Origin: Mangrovicoccus sp. HB161399
GTDB taxonomy: Bacteria; Pseudomonadota; Alphaproteobacteria; Rhodobacterales; Rhodobacteraceae
Reading direction: 5' to 3'
DNA length: 36,102 bases
NCBI RefSeq assembly: GCF_013184745.1
Contig: NZ_JAATVU010000058.1
Coordinates: forward strand, 1 to 36,102
The position numbers and the translations under genes are program-made. This document shows, piece by piece, positions 1 to 7,345 of the stretch (position 1 is its first letter; each line of letters starts with the position of its first letter). The notes beneath the pieces are model-generated. The model ran no database searches. It was given only the letters and a program-made list of their open reading frames with translations, and had not been told where the DNA came from.

Positions 1-50
1 ACGTGACCATTCCGTTTCGCGGTTCGAAAGGTGCTTTGCACCTGCTCGTC

Positions 51-90
51 CCCTCTCGGGCATTGCTGCGCAATACCCTGCCGGGCAGCG
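51..90. repeat. 40-bp hairpin-forming insertion in transposase
   Basis: Between the codon for V of GALHLLV and the D of DGTGIK, normally adjacent in this transposase family, sit 40 extra bases. Because 40 is not a multiple of three, they cause the frameshift. Inside, GGGCATTGC (58-66) and GCAATACCC (70-78) form an almost perfect stem with one mismatch. It may be a small palindromic element or a recombination scar. The comparison is with family members recalled from memory. Confidence 0.45.
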
Positions 91-741
91 GACGGCACCG
101 GCATCAAGGTCGAAGGCGAAGGGTGCGGAGCGACCGTGGCCCCGGTGGGGCCGCGAAAGCGCGCAGCACGGCACAGCCGAAAGCACGGCGCCTCGAAGCG
201 CCGTGTCTGGCGCAAGATCCACCTCGGGATCGACGAGCAAACATTGGAGATCCGGGCCGTCGAGGTCACCTCGAGCAATGTCGGCGACGCGCCGGTGCTG
301 CCGGACCTGCTTGCCCAGATACCAGCGGACGAGGAGATCGACACCGTCACCGCCGACGGTGCGTATGACACCCGCGCTTGCCATGACGCCATCGCGGCGC
401 GCAGAGCAGCAGCCATCATCCCTCCGACGCGGAATGCGAGGCCATGGAAGCCGGACACGGCAGGCGCCCGGGCGCGCAACGAGATCCTGCGGGCATCGAA
501 GCACCTGGGCCGCGCACTCTGGCGGAACTGGAGCGGGTACCACCGCCGCAGCAGGGTCGAAACGAAAATGAACTGCGTGAAGCTGCTCGGCCAGCGTCTG
601 ATGTCACGGGACTTCGACCGCCAGGTAGCCGAGGTCCAGATCCGGGTGGCGGTCCTGAACCGTTTCACGGCACTCGGCATCCCGATGACCGTGGCCGCAG
701 GACAGGTGGGTCCGGGGAAAGGGGGACTGCGGTCATCAGCT

Positions 742-759
742 GATTTGTCCAACAATGCC
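742..759. repeat. Right terminal inverted repeat of IS5-family element
   Basis: The reverse complement reads GGCATTGTTGGACAAATC, two changes from the GGCTTTGTTGCACAAATC end that I recall for IS427-group IS5 elements. It sits just downstream of the conserved transposase C-terminus, where the right end is expected. Confidence 0.65.
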
Positions 760-763
760 ATCT

Positions 764-791
764 TGAGGCAGCAGCGTTAACACATGCCTCA
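764..791 (-). terminator. Possible hairpin downstream of tRNA-Ser
   Basis: TGAGGCA (764-770) pairs with TGCCTCA (785-791) across a 14-base loop. It lies about 43 bp beyond the 3' end of the minus-strand tRNA gene. No T run follows, so its role as a terminator is only tentative. Confidence 0.25.
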
Positions 792-833
792 GGAAATGCC
801 GAGCGCACAGTAGTGCCCACTTCTGTTCGGCAA

Positions 834-923
834 TGGCGGAGGAGGTGGGATTCGAACCCACGGTACGCTTTCACGCACGCCGGTTTTCAAGACCGGTGCA
901 ATCGACCACTCTGCCACTCCTCC
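834..923 (-). tRNA. tRNA-Ser (UGA anticodon)
   Basis: The reverse complement is a 90-nt class II tRNA. It starts GGAGGAGTGGCAGAGTGG and has an anticodon loop CTTGAAA (anticodon TGA). A long variable arm (about CGTGCGTGAAAGCGTACC) typical of serine tRNAs follows. The T arm is GTGGGTTCGAATCCCAC, and the acceptor stem GGAGGAG/CTCCTCC closes onto an encoded CCA end. It reads UCA and, by wobble, other UCN codons. The IS5 remnant lies on its 3' side. Confidence 0.97.
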
Positions 924-1125
924 AAGTGCCGGGCGCCATCGGCTGCTCCCGGATGCCCGCCTGCCGCCGCGGGCGGATGCCGCGGGGCCGTGGTCGCGGC
1001 TGTGCACTCTCATGGCGCCCAAACCGGAGGAGGTCAAGCCGCGCCGCGCGTGGCTCCCTTCCTTCCCGGCGGACCGGGCGCGTGCTATCACGAAACCGTA
1101 AACCAGTTGCAACGAGGTTCCCGAC

Positions 1126-1566
1126 ATGGCGCTCGTCCAGGAATTCAAGGCCTTCATCTCGCGCGGAAATGTCATGGACATGGCCGTCGGCATCATCGTC
1201 GGTGCCGCCTTCACCGGCATCGTCAATTCCCTCGTCAAGGACATGATCAACCCGCTTCTCGGGGTGATCATCGGCGGCATCGACTTCACCGATCTCAGCC
1301 TGCGCCTGACCGCGGGCGAGGAGGGCGCCGTCCTCGCCTACGGCAATTTCATCATGGCGGTGATCAATTTCCTGATCATCGCATGGGCCGTCTTCCTGAT
1401 GGTCAAGGGCGTCAACCGCATCAAGGACGGGCTGGCGCGGAAGGCAAAGTCCGAGGAAGCTGCCCCGCCCGAAGCGCAGGCGCTGCCCGCGCCCACCGAG
1501 GCCGAGATCCTCGCCGAGATCCGCGACCTGATGAAGGCGCAGGCCCAAGGCCCCTCCGCAGGGTGA
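1126..1566 (+). CDS. mscL: Large-conductance mechanosensitive channel MscL
   Basis: This 146-residue inner-membrane protein opens a wide pore under membrane tension and protects the cell from bursting on hypo-osmotic shock; the family works as a homopentamer. The N-terminal amphipathic stretch [16 protein letters not shown] is followed by the pore-lining TM1 (about 17-46, rich in small residues, containing [14 protein letters not shown]). A periplasmic loop and TM2 (about 72-96) come next. An Ala/Pro/Glu linker leads to the C-terminal bundle helix [14 protein letters not shown]. Length and layout are normal. The start is supported by a purine-rich CGAGG just upstream. The gene converges on a GST gene, with only 7 bases between the two stop codons. 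Confidence 0.96.
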   Translation: MALVQEFKAFISRGNVMDMAVGIIVGAAFTGIVNSLVKDMINPLLGVIIGGIDFTDLSLRLTAGEEGAVLAYGNFIMAVINFLIIAWAVFLMVKGVNRIKDGLARKAKSEEAAPPEAQALPAPTEAEILAEIRDLMKAQAQGPSAG

Positions 1567-1573
1567 AGCGGCC

Positions 1574-2287
1574 TCAGATCTCGCGCGGCGGAATGTCGAG
1601 CGCGCGCTGCACGGCGGGCCGCGCCAGGAAGCGGTCGCGCCAGGCCGTCACGTTGGAGAAGCTGTCGAGCTCCAGCGCCTCGCCCACCCCGTAGGTGGCC
1701 GTCAGGGTCCGGACCCAGGGGCCGGTGGCGATGTCGGCGACCGAATAGGCGCCGGTGATCCAGTCGCGGCCCTCGAGGCGGCGGTCGAGCACGCCCAAGA
1801 GGCGCCTTGCCTCGGCCAAGTAGCGGGCGCGCGGCCGCGGGTCCTCGATCTCGGCGCCCGCGAATTTCGCGAAATAGCCGAGCTGGCCGAACATCGGGCC
1901 GGGCCCGGCCATCTGCCACATCAGCCACTGGATCGTTTCGGCCCGTTCCGCCGCCGTGCTGCCGATGAACCGGCCGGTCTTCTCCGCCAGGTAGATCAGG
2001 ATGGCGCCGGACTCGAACAGGCCGATCGGCTGCCCGTCCGGTCCGTCGGGGTCGATGATCGCCGGGATCTTGTTGTTGGGGTTCAGCGACAGGAATTCCG
2101 GGCTCTTCACGTCGGCATCGGCCAAGGTGACGCGGTGCGCCTCGTAGCGCAGGCCGGTCTCCTCCAGCATGGCGGACACCTTGACGCCGTTCGGCGTCGG
2201 GAAGGAATAGAGCTGGATCGCCGAAGGATCGGCCGCGGGCCAGCGGGCGGCAATCGGGAAGGCGGCGAGCGGGGAGTTCTCGGTCAT
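1574..2287 (-). CDS. Glutathione S-transferase, YfcG/YghU (Nu-class)-like
   Basis: This 237-residue cytosolic protein has an N-terminal thioredoxin-like domain (about 22-110) and a helical C-terminal domain (about 115-230). The motif SFPTPNGVKVSAMLEE matches the TPN(G)xK signature of Nu-class enzymes such as E. coli YfcG and YghU. Those bind glutathione or its disulfide and act as disulfide-bond oxidoreductases rather than classical transferases. NPNNKIPAI and ESGAILIYLAEKTG are the cis-proline and glutathione-binding loop regions. The substrate is unknown. The gene is monocistronic, convergent with mscL, and has AAGGA upstream of its ATG. Confidence 0.88.
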   Translation of the reverse strand: MTENSPLAAFPIAARWPAADPSAIQLYSFPTPNGVKVSAMLEETGLRYEAHRVTLADADVKSPEFLSLNPNNKIPAIIDPDGPDGQPIGLFESGAILIYLAEKTGRFIGSTAAERAETIQWLMWQMAGPGPMFGQLGYFAKFAGAEIEDPRPRARYLAEARRLLGVLDRRLEGRDWITGAYSVADIATGPWVRTLTATYGVGEALELDSFSNVTAWRDRFLARPAVQRALDIPPREI

Positions 2288-2420
2288 GGGTCAGCGTCCT
2301 TGCAGTCTTTGCGGGCACGTTACCCGGTATCCGCGCGGATGCCACCTGCACCTGCGCAGACTGGCATGTGCATCTCCCATCTCGTTCCAATCCTAGGCAA
2401 TTCGCCGCGTTCCGCCGCGC

Positions 2421-2441
2421 GCCCGCCAGGGCCTGGCGGGC
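2421..2441. repeat. Perfect 10-bp-arm dyad upstream of histidine kinase
   Basis: GCCCGCCAGG (2421-2430) and CCTGGCGGGC (2432-2441) are exact inverted copies around one central base, in the divergent region between the GST and histidine kinase genes. It could be an operator, or a transcript hairpin about 70 bases upstream of the kinase start. No T tract follows, so it is not a standard terminator. Confidence 0.5.
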
Positions 2442-2512
2442 GGCACTCAAAGATTCCTAAAGGTTCTCGTTCCATCGTTGCCGGACCTTGATGGAGGGGC
2501 AGGCTGGGGATC

Positions 2513-4225
2513 ATGGCAGGGGCAAGCACCGGACAATGGCCGTCGGACTGGCAGAGGGAGCGGACCGAGGCGGTGAGTCGCGGGCTCCGTCTGTCCGGCA
2601 ACCTGTCGCTCTGCGCGGTGGCGGTCGCGGGCGCCATCCTGGTGTTCGGCTGGGGCTTCGGTTTCACCCGCATGGCGCGGATCATGCCGGGCTGGCCGGC
2701 GCTGGTGCCGTCCACGGCGCTGCTCTTCATCCTGACCGGCGCCGCGCTTGCCGCCCATGCGGTGACCCGCCTGAGGGTCTTTCCGGTTGCCTGCGGGCTG
2801 CTGGTCCTGGTGCTGCTCGGTTCCGGCCTCGCCGTGCAGGGCCTGGACGGCGAGGTGCCGGCGCGGGACGGCATGTCGCTGACCACCCGGCTCTGCTTCC
2901 TGATGATGGCCGCCGGGCTCTGCGCCCTGCCGGCGCGGGGGCGCGCCGCGGCGGCCGCGGTGCAGGCCATGGCCCTCGGCTCGATGCTGCTCTCCCAGAT
3001 CGCCGTGCTGGGCTATTTCTTCGACATGGGTTTCCTCTTCGCGACGGCGCTGTTCTCCAAGCTGTCGCTGCCGACCGCCCTGTGCTTCCTGCTGCAGCAG
3101 GCGGCGCTTCTGCTGGCGGTGCAGCGTCCCTGCTGGGTGCACCTGTTCTTCCGCTCCGGGCCCGGGAGCCAGATCCTGCGCCTGTACCTGCCCGCGATCG
3201 TGGCCGGGCAGCTGGTCTTCGGCGCCTTGTGCGAATACGGCGCGGCGCACGGGTTGTTCACGGCTCAATTCGGCATCGCGCTGATGACGCTGTCCTCCTG
3301 CTGGTATGCCGGCACCGGCCTGTTCCTGATGGCGCGGCGGCTGAACCGGGCCGCGGAGCGGGAGCGACGGGCGCTCGATTCCCTTCACGAGAAGGAGATC
3401 GGGCTGACCCAGGCCGAGGCGATGGCCGCGCGGATCCAGAAGGCGAGTTCGCTCGGGCGCATCGCGGGCGGGGTCGCGCATGACTTCAACAACCTTCTCA
3501 CGGTGATCCGCGGCAATCTCGACCTGCTCGCCGAGGCGCAGGACCCGGAAGACCAGCGCCGCTTCCTCCGCGACGCCCTCGCGGCGACGGAGCGGGGGGC
3601 GGAGCTGACGCAGAAGCTGCTCTCCTACGGCGGGAAGCAGGTGCTCAATGCCGAGCCGCTGATCCTCGACCGCAAGATCCGCTATCTGGAGGGCATGCTG
3701 CGGCGCTACATCCCCGGCAATGTCCGCCTGTCTGTGGAACTGGGGTCGGGGCGGCGCTGGATGATGGCGGACCGGGGCCTGCTGGAGCAGGCGGTGATTA
3801 GCCTGGTTGCCAATGCCTGCGAGGCGATCGCGGCGAACGGGGTCATCGAGATCCGGACGGGGCATTGCCGGATCGAGGAAAGCCTGGGGCGGAGCGAGCC
3901 GTCGCCGCCCGTTCCGCCCGGGGCCTTCCTCTATGTCGAGGTGCGCGACAACGGCCACGGCATTCCGCCGGACATCCTCGAGAAGGTGACCGACCCGTTC
4001 TTCACCACCAAGGACGAGGCCACCAGTTCGGGACTTGGACTGTCGATGGTGCACGGCTTCTGCCGCCAGTCCGGCGGCTTCCTGCGGATCGAGAGCGTGC
4101 AGGGCGGCGGCACCCGCGTCACCATGCATTTCCCAGAGGCCGTGGCGGAGGCCGGCATCGCTCCGGCGGAGCTGGAAGATGAGGCCGAGGCGGACGGGCC
4201 GGCCGGGCTGCGCGTCGCCGGCTAG
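2513..4225 (+). CDS. Membrane sensor histidine kinase, orphan, no receiver domain
   Basis: This 570-residue protein has an N-terminal half (about 28-270) of roughly eight hydrophobic segments forming an integral membrane sensor region I do not recognise as a named domain. A short linker (about 275-310) precedes the HisKA dimerisation box SLGRIAGGVAHDFNNLLTV, with phospho-accepting His323. The HATPase_c domain follows: N box LLEQAVISLVANACEAI, G1 VRDNGHGIP, F box DPFFTTK and G2 SSGLGLSMVHGF, ending near 550. The HDFNNLLT type is common in hybrid kinases, yet no REC domain and no neighbouring response-regulator gene are present. The signal and partner are unknown. GGAGGGG and GGGGATC precede the ATG. 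Confidence 0.88.
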   Translation: MAGASTGQWPSDWQRERTEAVSRGLRLSGNLSLCAVAVAGAILVFGWGFGFTRMARIMPGWPALVPSTALLFILTGAALAAHAVTRLRVFPVACGLLVLVLLGSGLAVQGLDGEVPARDGMSLTTRLCFLMMAAGLCALPARGRAAAAAVQAMALGSMLLSQIAVLGYFFDMGFLFATALFSKLSLPTALCFLLQQAALLLAVQRPCWVHLFFRSGPGSQILRLYLPAIVAGQLVFGALCEYGAAHGLFTAQFGIALMTLSSCWYAGTGLFLMARRLNRAAERERRALDSLHEKEIGLTQAEAMAARIQKASSLGRIAGGVAHDFNNLLTVIRGNLDLLAEAQDPEDQRRFLRDALAATERGAELTQKLLSYGGKQVLNAEPLILDRKIRYLEGMLRRYIPGNVRLSVELGSGRRWMMADRGLLEQAVISLVANACEAIAANGVIEIRTGHCRIEESLGRSEPSPPVPPGAFLYVEVRDNGHGIPPDILEKVTDPFFTTKDEATSSGLGLSMVHGFCRQSGGFLRIESVQGGGTRVTMHFPEAVAEAGIAPAELEDEAEADGPAGLRVAG

Positions 4226-4238
4226 CGGCGGCGCAAAA

Positions 4239-4270
4239 AGAAAGACCCCCGCAGATGCGGGGGTCTTTCT
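4239..4270 (-). terminator. Intrinsic terminator of rpsU (probably bidirectional)
   Basis: A perfect 14-bp stem (4239-4252 with 4257-4270) has a four-base loop. On the minus strand, downstream of rpsU, the stem is followed by CTTTTTGC, an adequate U tract. On the plus strand it can also end the histidine kinase transcript, since the stem itself ends in TTTCT. Confidence 0.85.
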
Positions 4271-4311
4271 GAAACCTTGATGCTGACGCATCCGGTTCGC
4301 GGTCGATCGGC

Positions 4312-4518
4312 TTAAAGCAGACCTTCGCGCTGAGCCTTCTTGCGCGCGAGCTTGCGCGCACGGCGGATAGCCTCGGCTTTCTCGCGTGCCTTCTTCTCGG
4401 ACGGCTTCTCGAAGTGCTGCTTGAGTTTCATCTCACGAAACACGCCTTCGCGCTGCAGCTTCTTCTTCAGGGCCCGAAGAGCCTGGTCGACATTGTTGTC
4501 GCGAACACTAACCTGCAT
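4312..4518 (-). CDS. rpsU: 30S ribosomal protein bS21
   Basis: This 68-residue, strongly basic small-subunit protein has the family signature [21 protein letters not shown]. It is followed by the conserved [17 protein letters not shown] region and an Arg/Lys/Ala-rich C-terminal helix. It sits near the anti-Shine-Dalgarno end of 16S rRNA and helps initiation. Length is normal. The gene stands alone, is divergent from the COQ9 gene (115-bp shared intergenic region), and ends at the strong hairpin at 4239-4270. Confidence 0.97.
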   Translation of the reverse strand: MQVSVRDNNVDQALRALKKKLQREGVFREMKLKQHFEKPSEKKAREKAEAIRRARKLARKKAQREGLL

Positions 4519-4633
4519 TCTGGTGTCACCACCCTTCCTGTTAGAGTTGCAATTTCAGCAGGAGGCGTCCCTATAGCAAGGGAAGACCACTCTGTCCAGA
4601 GCCGCGGCTCTGCAGAACGAAGAGGAAGAGACC

Positions 4634-5338
4634 ATGGAAGTGTCTGAAATGTCCCACATGGATGTCAAGGACCGTCTGCTGGAGGCGATCCTTCCCCATG
4701 TCGTCTTCGACGGCTGGTCCGAGACCAGCTTCCGCGCGGCGGCAGCCGATTCGGAAATCGTCCCGGCCGTGGCGCGCGCGGTCTGCCCGCGCGGCGCGGT
4801 GGATCTGGCGCTGGCCTACCACGCCGCCGGGGATGCCGAGATGGTGCGCCGCCTGAAGGCCGAGGACCTCAGCGCCATGCGCTTCCGCGACCGGATCGCG
4901 CGGGCCGTGCGCCTCCGCCTGGAGCTGGTCGAGGACAAGGAAGCGGTGCGCCGCGGCGCGACGCTCTTCGCGCTGCCGCCGCATGCGCCGGACGGGGCGA
5001 AGGCGCTCTGGCACACGGTCGACCAGATCTGGTCGGCGCTCGGCGACGGTTCGGACGACATCAACTGGTACACCAAGCGCGCGACACTTGCCGGGGTCTA
5101 CAGCGCGACGCTGCTCTATTGGCTGGGCGACGACAGTCCGGACCACCAGCGCACCTGGCGCTTCCTCGACCGGCGCATCGACGAGGTGATGCAGATCGAG
5201 GCGGTGAAGAAGAAGGTCAACGACAATGCGCTGCTGCGTCCTCTTCTGGCCGGACCGAAATGGGCGCTAAGTCTGGTCAAGGCGCCGAACCGCAGCCAGG
5301 CCCCCGGGATGCCGGGCTCGCTGCACGACCCGCGCTGA
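4634..5338 (+). CDS. COQ9-family ubiquinone biosynthesis accessory protein
   Basis: This 234-residue protein has a TetR-like helical fold. In mitochondria and alphaproteobacteria, COQ9 binds lipids and supports the COQ7-type hydroxylation step of ubiquinone synthesis at the inner membrane. Family features visible are the N-terminal helix DVKDRLLEAILPHVVFDGWSE and the central LWHTVDQIWSALGDGSDDINWYTKR. The hydrophobic C-terminal amphipathic region follows (LAGVYSATLLYWLGDDS, then WRFLDRRIDEVM). GAGGAAG sits before the chosen ATG; two in-frame ATGs a few codons later are alternatives. A quinone oxidoreductase starts 22 bases downstream, suggesting an operon with a quinone theme. Confidence 0.92.
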   Translation: MEVSEMSHMDVKDRLLEAILPHVVFDGWSETSFRAAAADSEIVPAVARAVCPRGAVDLALAYHAAGDAEMVRRLKAEDLSAMRFRDRIARAVRLRLELVEDKEAVRRGATLFALPPHAPDGAKALWHTVDQIWSALGDGSDDINWYTKRATLAGVYSATLLYWLGDDSPDHQRTWRFLDRRIDEVMQIEAVKKKVNDNALLRPLLAGPKWALSLVKAPNRSQAPGMPGSLHDPR

Positions 5339-5360
5339 GGAAAGACCGAAGGAGCCCCAG

Positions 5361-6353
5361 ATGACCCTGCCCGAGACCATGCGCGCCGTGGAGATTTCCG
5401 CCCCCGGCGGCCCCGAGGTGCTGACGCCCGCGACCCGGCCGGTGCCCGCGCCTGCAGCCGGACAGGTGGTGATCCGCGTCGCCTGGGCGGGGGTGAACCG
5501 CCCAGACGCGCTGCAGCGGGCCGGGTCCTACAACCCGCCGCCCGGCGCCTCGGACCTGCCCGGGCTCGAAGCCTCGGGCGAGATCGCGGCAGTCGGGGCA
5601 GGGGTCTCGGGCTGGTCGGTCGGCGACAAGGTCTGCGCGCTGTTGCCGGGCGGGGGCTATGCCGAATACGTGGCCACGCCGGCGGCCCATTGCCTGCCTA
5701 TCCCCGACGGCATGGGGCTGCGCGAGGCGGCCTGCCTGCCGGAAACCTTCTTCACCGTCTGGACCAATGTCTTCGGCCGCGGCGGACTGCAGGCGGGCGA
5801 GCGCTTCCTGGTCCATGGCGGCAGCTCGGGCATCGGCACGACGGCGATCCAGCTGGCCTCGGCCCGCGGTGCGCGGGTCTTCGCCACGGCGGGTTCGGAA
5901 GCGAAATGCGCGGCCTGCCTGGAACTCGGCGCGGAGCGGGCCATCAACTACCGCGACGAGGATTTCGTCGAGGTGATGAAATCCGAGGGCGGCGCGAACC
6001 TGATCCTCGACATGGTCGGCGGCAGCTACATCCCCCGCAACATCCGAGCGCTGGCCGATGACGGCCGGCTGGTGATGATCGCCTTCCTCGAGGGGCCGAA
6101 GGCCGAGCTGAACTTCGCCCAGATCATGGCGCGGCGGCTGACGGTCACCGGCTCGACGCTGCGTCCGCAATCCGACCTGGCCAAGGCGCGGATCGCCGAG
6201 GCCCTGCGCGCCGAGGTCTGGCCGCTGCTCTCCTCGGGGCGGATCGCCCCGGTGATGGACAGCGACTTTCCGCTGGAGCGGGCCGCCGAGGCGCATGCCC
6301 GGATGGAAGGCAGCAGCCATATCGGCAAGATCGTCCTGGACGTCGCGGGCTAG
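5361..6353 (+). CDS. NAD(P)H-quinone oxidoreductase, TP53I3/QOR-like (MDR family)
   Basis: This 330-residue zinc-free medium-chain dehydrogenase/reductase has an N-terminal GroES-like domain (about 10-130), with GVNRPDALQRAG and the PGLEASGEI segment. A Rossmann domain (about 130-270) carries the nucleotide loop GGSSGIGTTAIQLA at about 153-166. Cysteines do not fall into the structural-zinc pattern. Related enzymes reduce quinones with NADPH; the actual substrate here is not known. KGAERA-type spacing after the Rossmann domain is normal and the C-terminus GKIVLDVAG is complete. It lies 22 bp after the COQ9 gene and 35 bp before the sulfotransferase, so the three may be co-transcribed. Confidence 0.9.
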   Translation: MTLPETMRAVEISAPGGPEVLTPATRPVPAPAAGQVVIRVAWAGVNRPDALQRAGSYNPPPGASDLPGLEASGEIAAVGAGVSGWSVGDKVCALLPGGGYAEYVATPAAHCLPIPDGMGLREAACLPETFFTVWTNVFGRGGLQAGERFLVHGGSSGIGTTAIQLASARGARVFATAGSEAKCAACLELGAERAINYRDEDFVEVMKSEGGANLILDMVGGSYIPRNIRALADDGRLVMIAFLEGPKAELNFAQIMARRLTVTGSTLRPQSDLAKARIAEALRAEVWPLLSSGRIAPVMDSDFPLERAAEAHARMEGSSHIGKIVLDVAG

Positions 6354-6388
6354 CCGCGCCGCTGCACTGCCGGAAGGGGAGACCGCCC

Positions 6389-7003
6389 TTGCCCTATGTC
6401 GAAGCCCGGGGACGGCGCGTCTTCTTCGTCCACATCCCCAAGACCGGGGGCCAGTCCGTCGAGGCCTGGCTCGCCGGACAGGGGCGGCTGCGGTTCCACA
6501 GCGTCGGGATTCCGGCTCCGCTGAAATGCACGCCCCAGCACCTGCGCTGGCTCGACGTGGCGGAGCTGTTCGGCGCGGAGGCGTTCGACTACGCCTTCGC
6601 CATCGTCCGCAACCCGTTCGACCGGCTGGAAAGCGAGTACCGCATGGTCTGGCTCCAGGAGAAGCAGGGCTTCTTCCGGGCGGCGCCCAGCTTTCCGCTC
6701 TGGCTGGAGCAGTCGCTGGACGCCTATGTGGCCAACCCGTTCCACCGCGACAACCACCTGCGGCCGTCTTCGGCCTTCCTCGGCCGCGGCGTCGAGGTCT
6801 TCCGCTTCGAGGACGGGCTGGCGGCGGCGGTGGACAAGGTCGCGCGGGCGACCGGCTTCGCGCCGCCCGCCGTGCTGCCGCATGAAAATGCCTCTGCCGG
6901 GTTCGGGGGCGAGATCCGCTGGGAAGCCCCGCTGGTCGATCGGGTGGCACAGCTCTACGAGGCGGATCTGAGGCGATTCGGGTACCAGCCGCCGGAAATC
7001 TGA
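6389..7003 (+). CDS. Sulfotransferase family 2-like protein
   Basis: This 204-residue protein has a PAPS-binding 5'-phosphosulfate loop near its N-terminus (FFVHIPKTGGQSVEAWL, about 12-28). A 3'-phosphate-binding segment AIVRNPFDRLESEY lies at about 71-84. Both are typical of carbohydrate-type sulfotransferases. Acceptor unknown; bacterial relatives modify surface polysaccharides or small metabolites. The start is TTG at 6389: GGAAGGGGA ends 8 bases before it and there is no in-frame ATG before the P-loop. No signal peptide or membrane anchor is seen. It follows the quinone oxidoreductase on the same strand. Confidence 0.85.
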   Translation: MPYVEARGRRVFFVHIPKTGGQSVEAWLAGQGRLRFHSVGIPAPLKCTPQHLRWLDVAELFGAEAFDYAFAIVRNPFDRLESEYRMVWLQEKQGFFRAAPSFPLWLEQSLDAYVANPFHRDNHLRPSSAFLGRGVEVFRFEDGLAAAVDKVARATGFAPPAVLPHENASAGFGGEIRWEAPLVDRVAQLYEADLRRFGYQPPEI

Positions 7004-7118
7004 GCGCTGCGCTGCGCCGCTTCCGCCGTCAGGGGCGCGCCGCGCTGCGGCATTGTCGCGGGTCCGGCCCGGCGGCGGCCCGTCCTGCCGGACAACTGCG
7101 GCAATGGCGGACCGGCAT

Positions 7119-7135
7119 AAGCTGCGCCGCAGCTT
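7119..7135. promoter_or_regulatory. CTGC-N3-GCAG palindrome, PhaR-type operator candidate
   Basis: AAGCTGCGCCGCAGCTT is a perfect palindrome with 7-bp arms around GCC. Its core GCTGCGCCGCAGC is identical over 13 bases to the element inside the phaP promoter at 27957-27969. It lies in a 342-bp stretch without a gene, about 210 bp upstream of the secreted protein gene at 7346. The PhaR assignment is an inference from motif identity. Confidence 0.5.
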
Positions 7136-7230
7136 GAATTTTCTGCATGTGCAAAATGTATGCCATTGTGTCCAGAAGGGCTTGACATGGCTGGAAAACG
7201 ATTTGCAGGGCAGCCATGCATTTTTGGCGG

Positions 7231-7260
7231 TTGATTCCAGTTTGCCGGGTTTTCTATTCT
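7231..7260 (+). promoter_or_regulatory. Candidate sigma-70 promoter for the secreted protein gene
   Basis: A -35-like TTGATT (7231-7236) and a -10-like TATTCT (7255-7260) are 18 bases apart. Each matches its consensus at four or more positions, and they lie about 85 bp upstream of the ATG at 7346. The downstream edge overlaps a CTGC-N3-GCAG palindrome, an arrangement expected for repression. Confidence 0.35.
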
Positions 7261-7269
7261 GCGTTGCAG
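7259..7269. promoter_or_regulatory. Second CTGC-N3-GCAG palindrome, PhaR-type operator candidate
   Basis: CTGCGTTGCAG overlaps the end of the candidate -10 at 7255-7260. With flanks (ATTCTGCGTTGCAGCAT) it resembles the site before phaR (ACTCTGCAACGCAGCAC). It is the second such palindrome within 150 bp. Confidence 0.5.
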
Positions 7270-7345
7270 CATCAGCCGGTTCCTCCCGCCCGGCATGTGC
7301 CGAACGGCACGACACCCGATATCCAGAACGAAGAGAGTTAGTATC

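Larger units (their letters stand above)
1..759 (+). mobile_element. IS5-family element, 3' remnant (IS427-like)
   Basis: The left end lies outside the window or is lost. The stretch encodes the C-terminal two thirds of an IS5-family DDE transposase and ends in an 18-bp sequence (742-759). The reverse complement of that sequence, GGCATTGTTGGACAAATC, closely resembles the terminal inverted repeat I recall for this group (GGCTTTGTTGCACAAATC, two differences). The transposase frame is broken by inserted material, so the copy is very probably inactive. It lies about 75 bp from a tRNA-Ser gene. The family call is confident; the exact subgroup and the original left boundary cannot be seen. Confidence 0.8.
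1..780 (+). pseudogene. Broken IS5-family transposase
   Basis: Two frames are needed to read the protein. Residues like GALHLLV are in frame 3 (about 30-50) and the rest, from DGTGIKVEGEG onward, is in frame 1 from 91. An apparent 40-bp insertion at 51-90 separates them. After KVEGEG a further stretch (about 121-179) adds roughly 14 codons relative to the usual family spacing before RKHGASKRRVWRK. Downstream the DDE_Tnp_1 fold is well kept, with TADGAYD and YHRRSRVETK supplying the expected acidic residues. The usual stop is lost, so the open frame runs through the terminal repeat to 780. The N-terminal third is not in the window. This is a decayed remnant. Confidence 0.8.

Noticed and set aside
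2447-4291. 614-residue minus-strand frame opposite the histidine kinase
   Set aside because: It has the same antisense high-GC artefact composition, and no ribosome site or motifs.
7182-7210. Perfect TTGACA at 7182 as a promoter -35
   Set aside because: No acceptable -10 is found 15-19 bases downstream. The TTGATT/TATTCT pair at 7231-7260 is better placed with respect to the gene.
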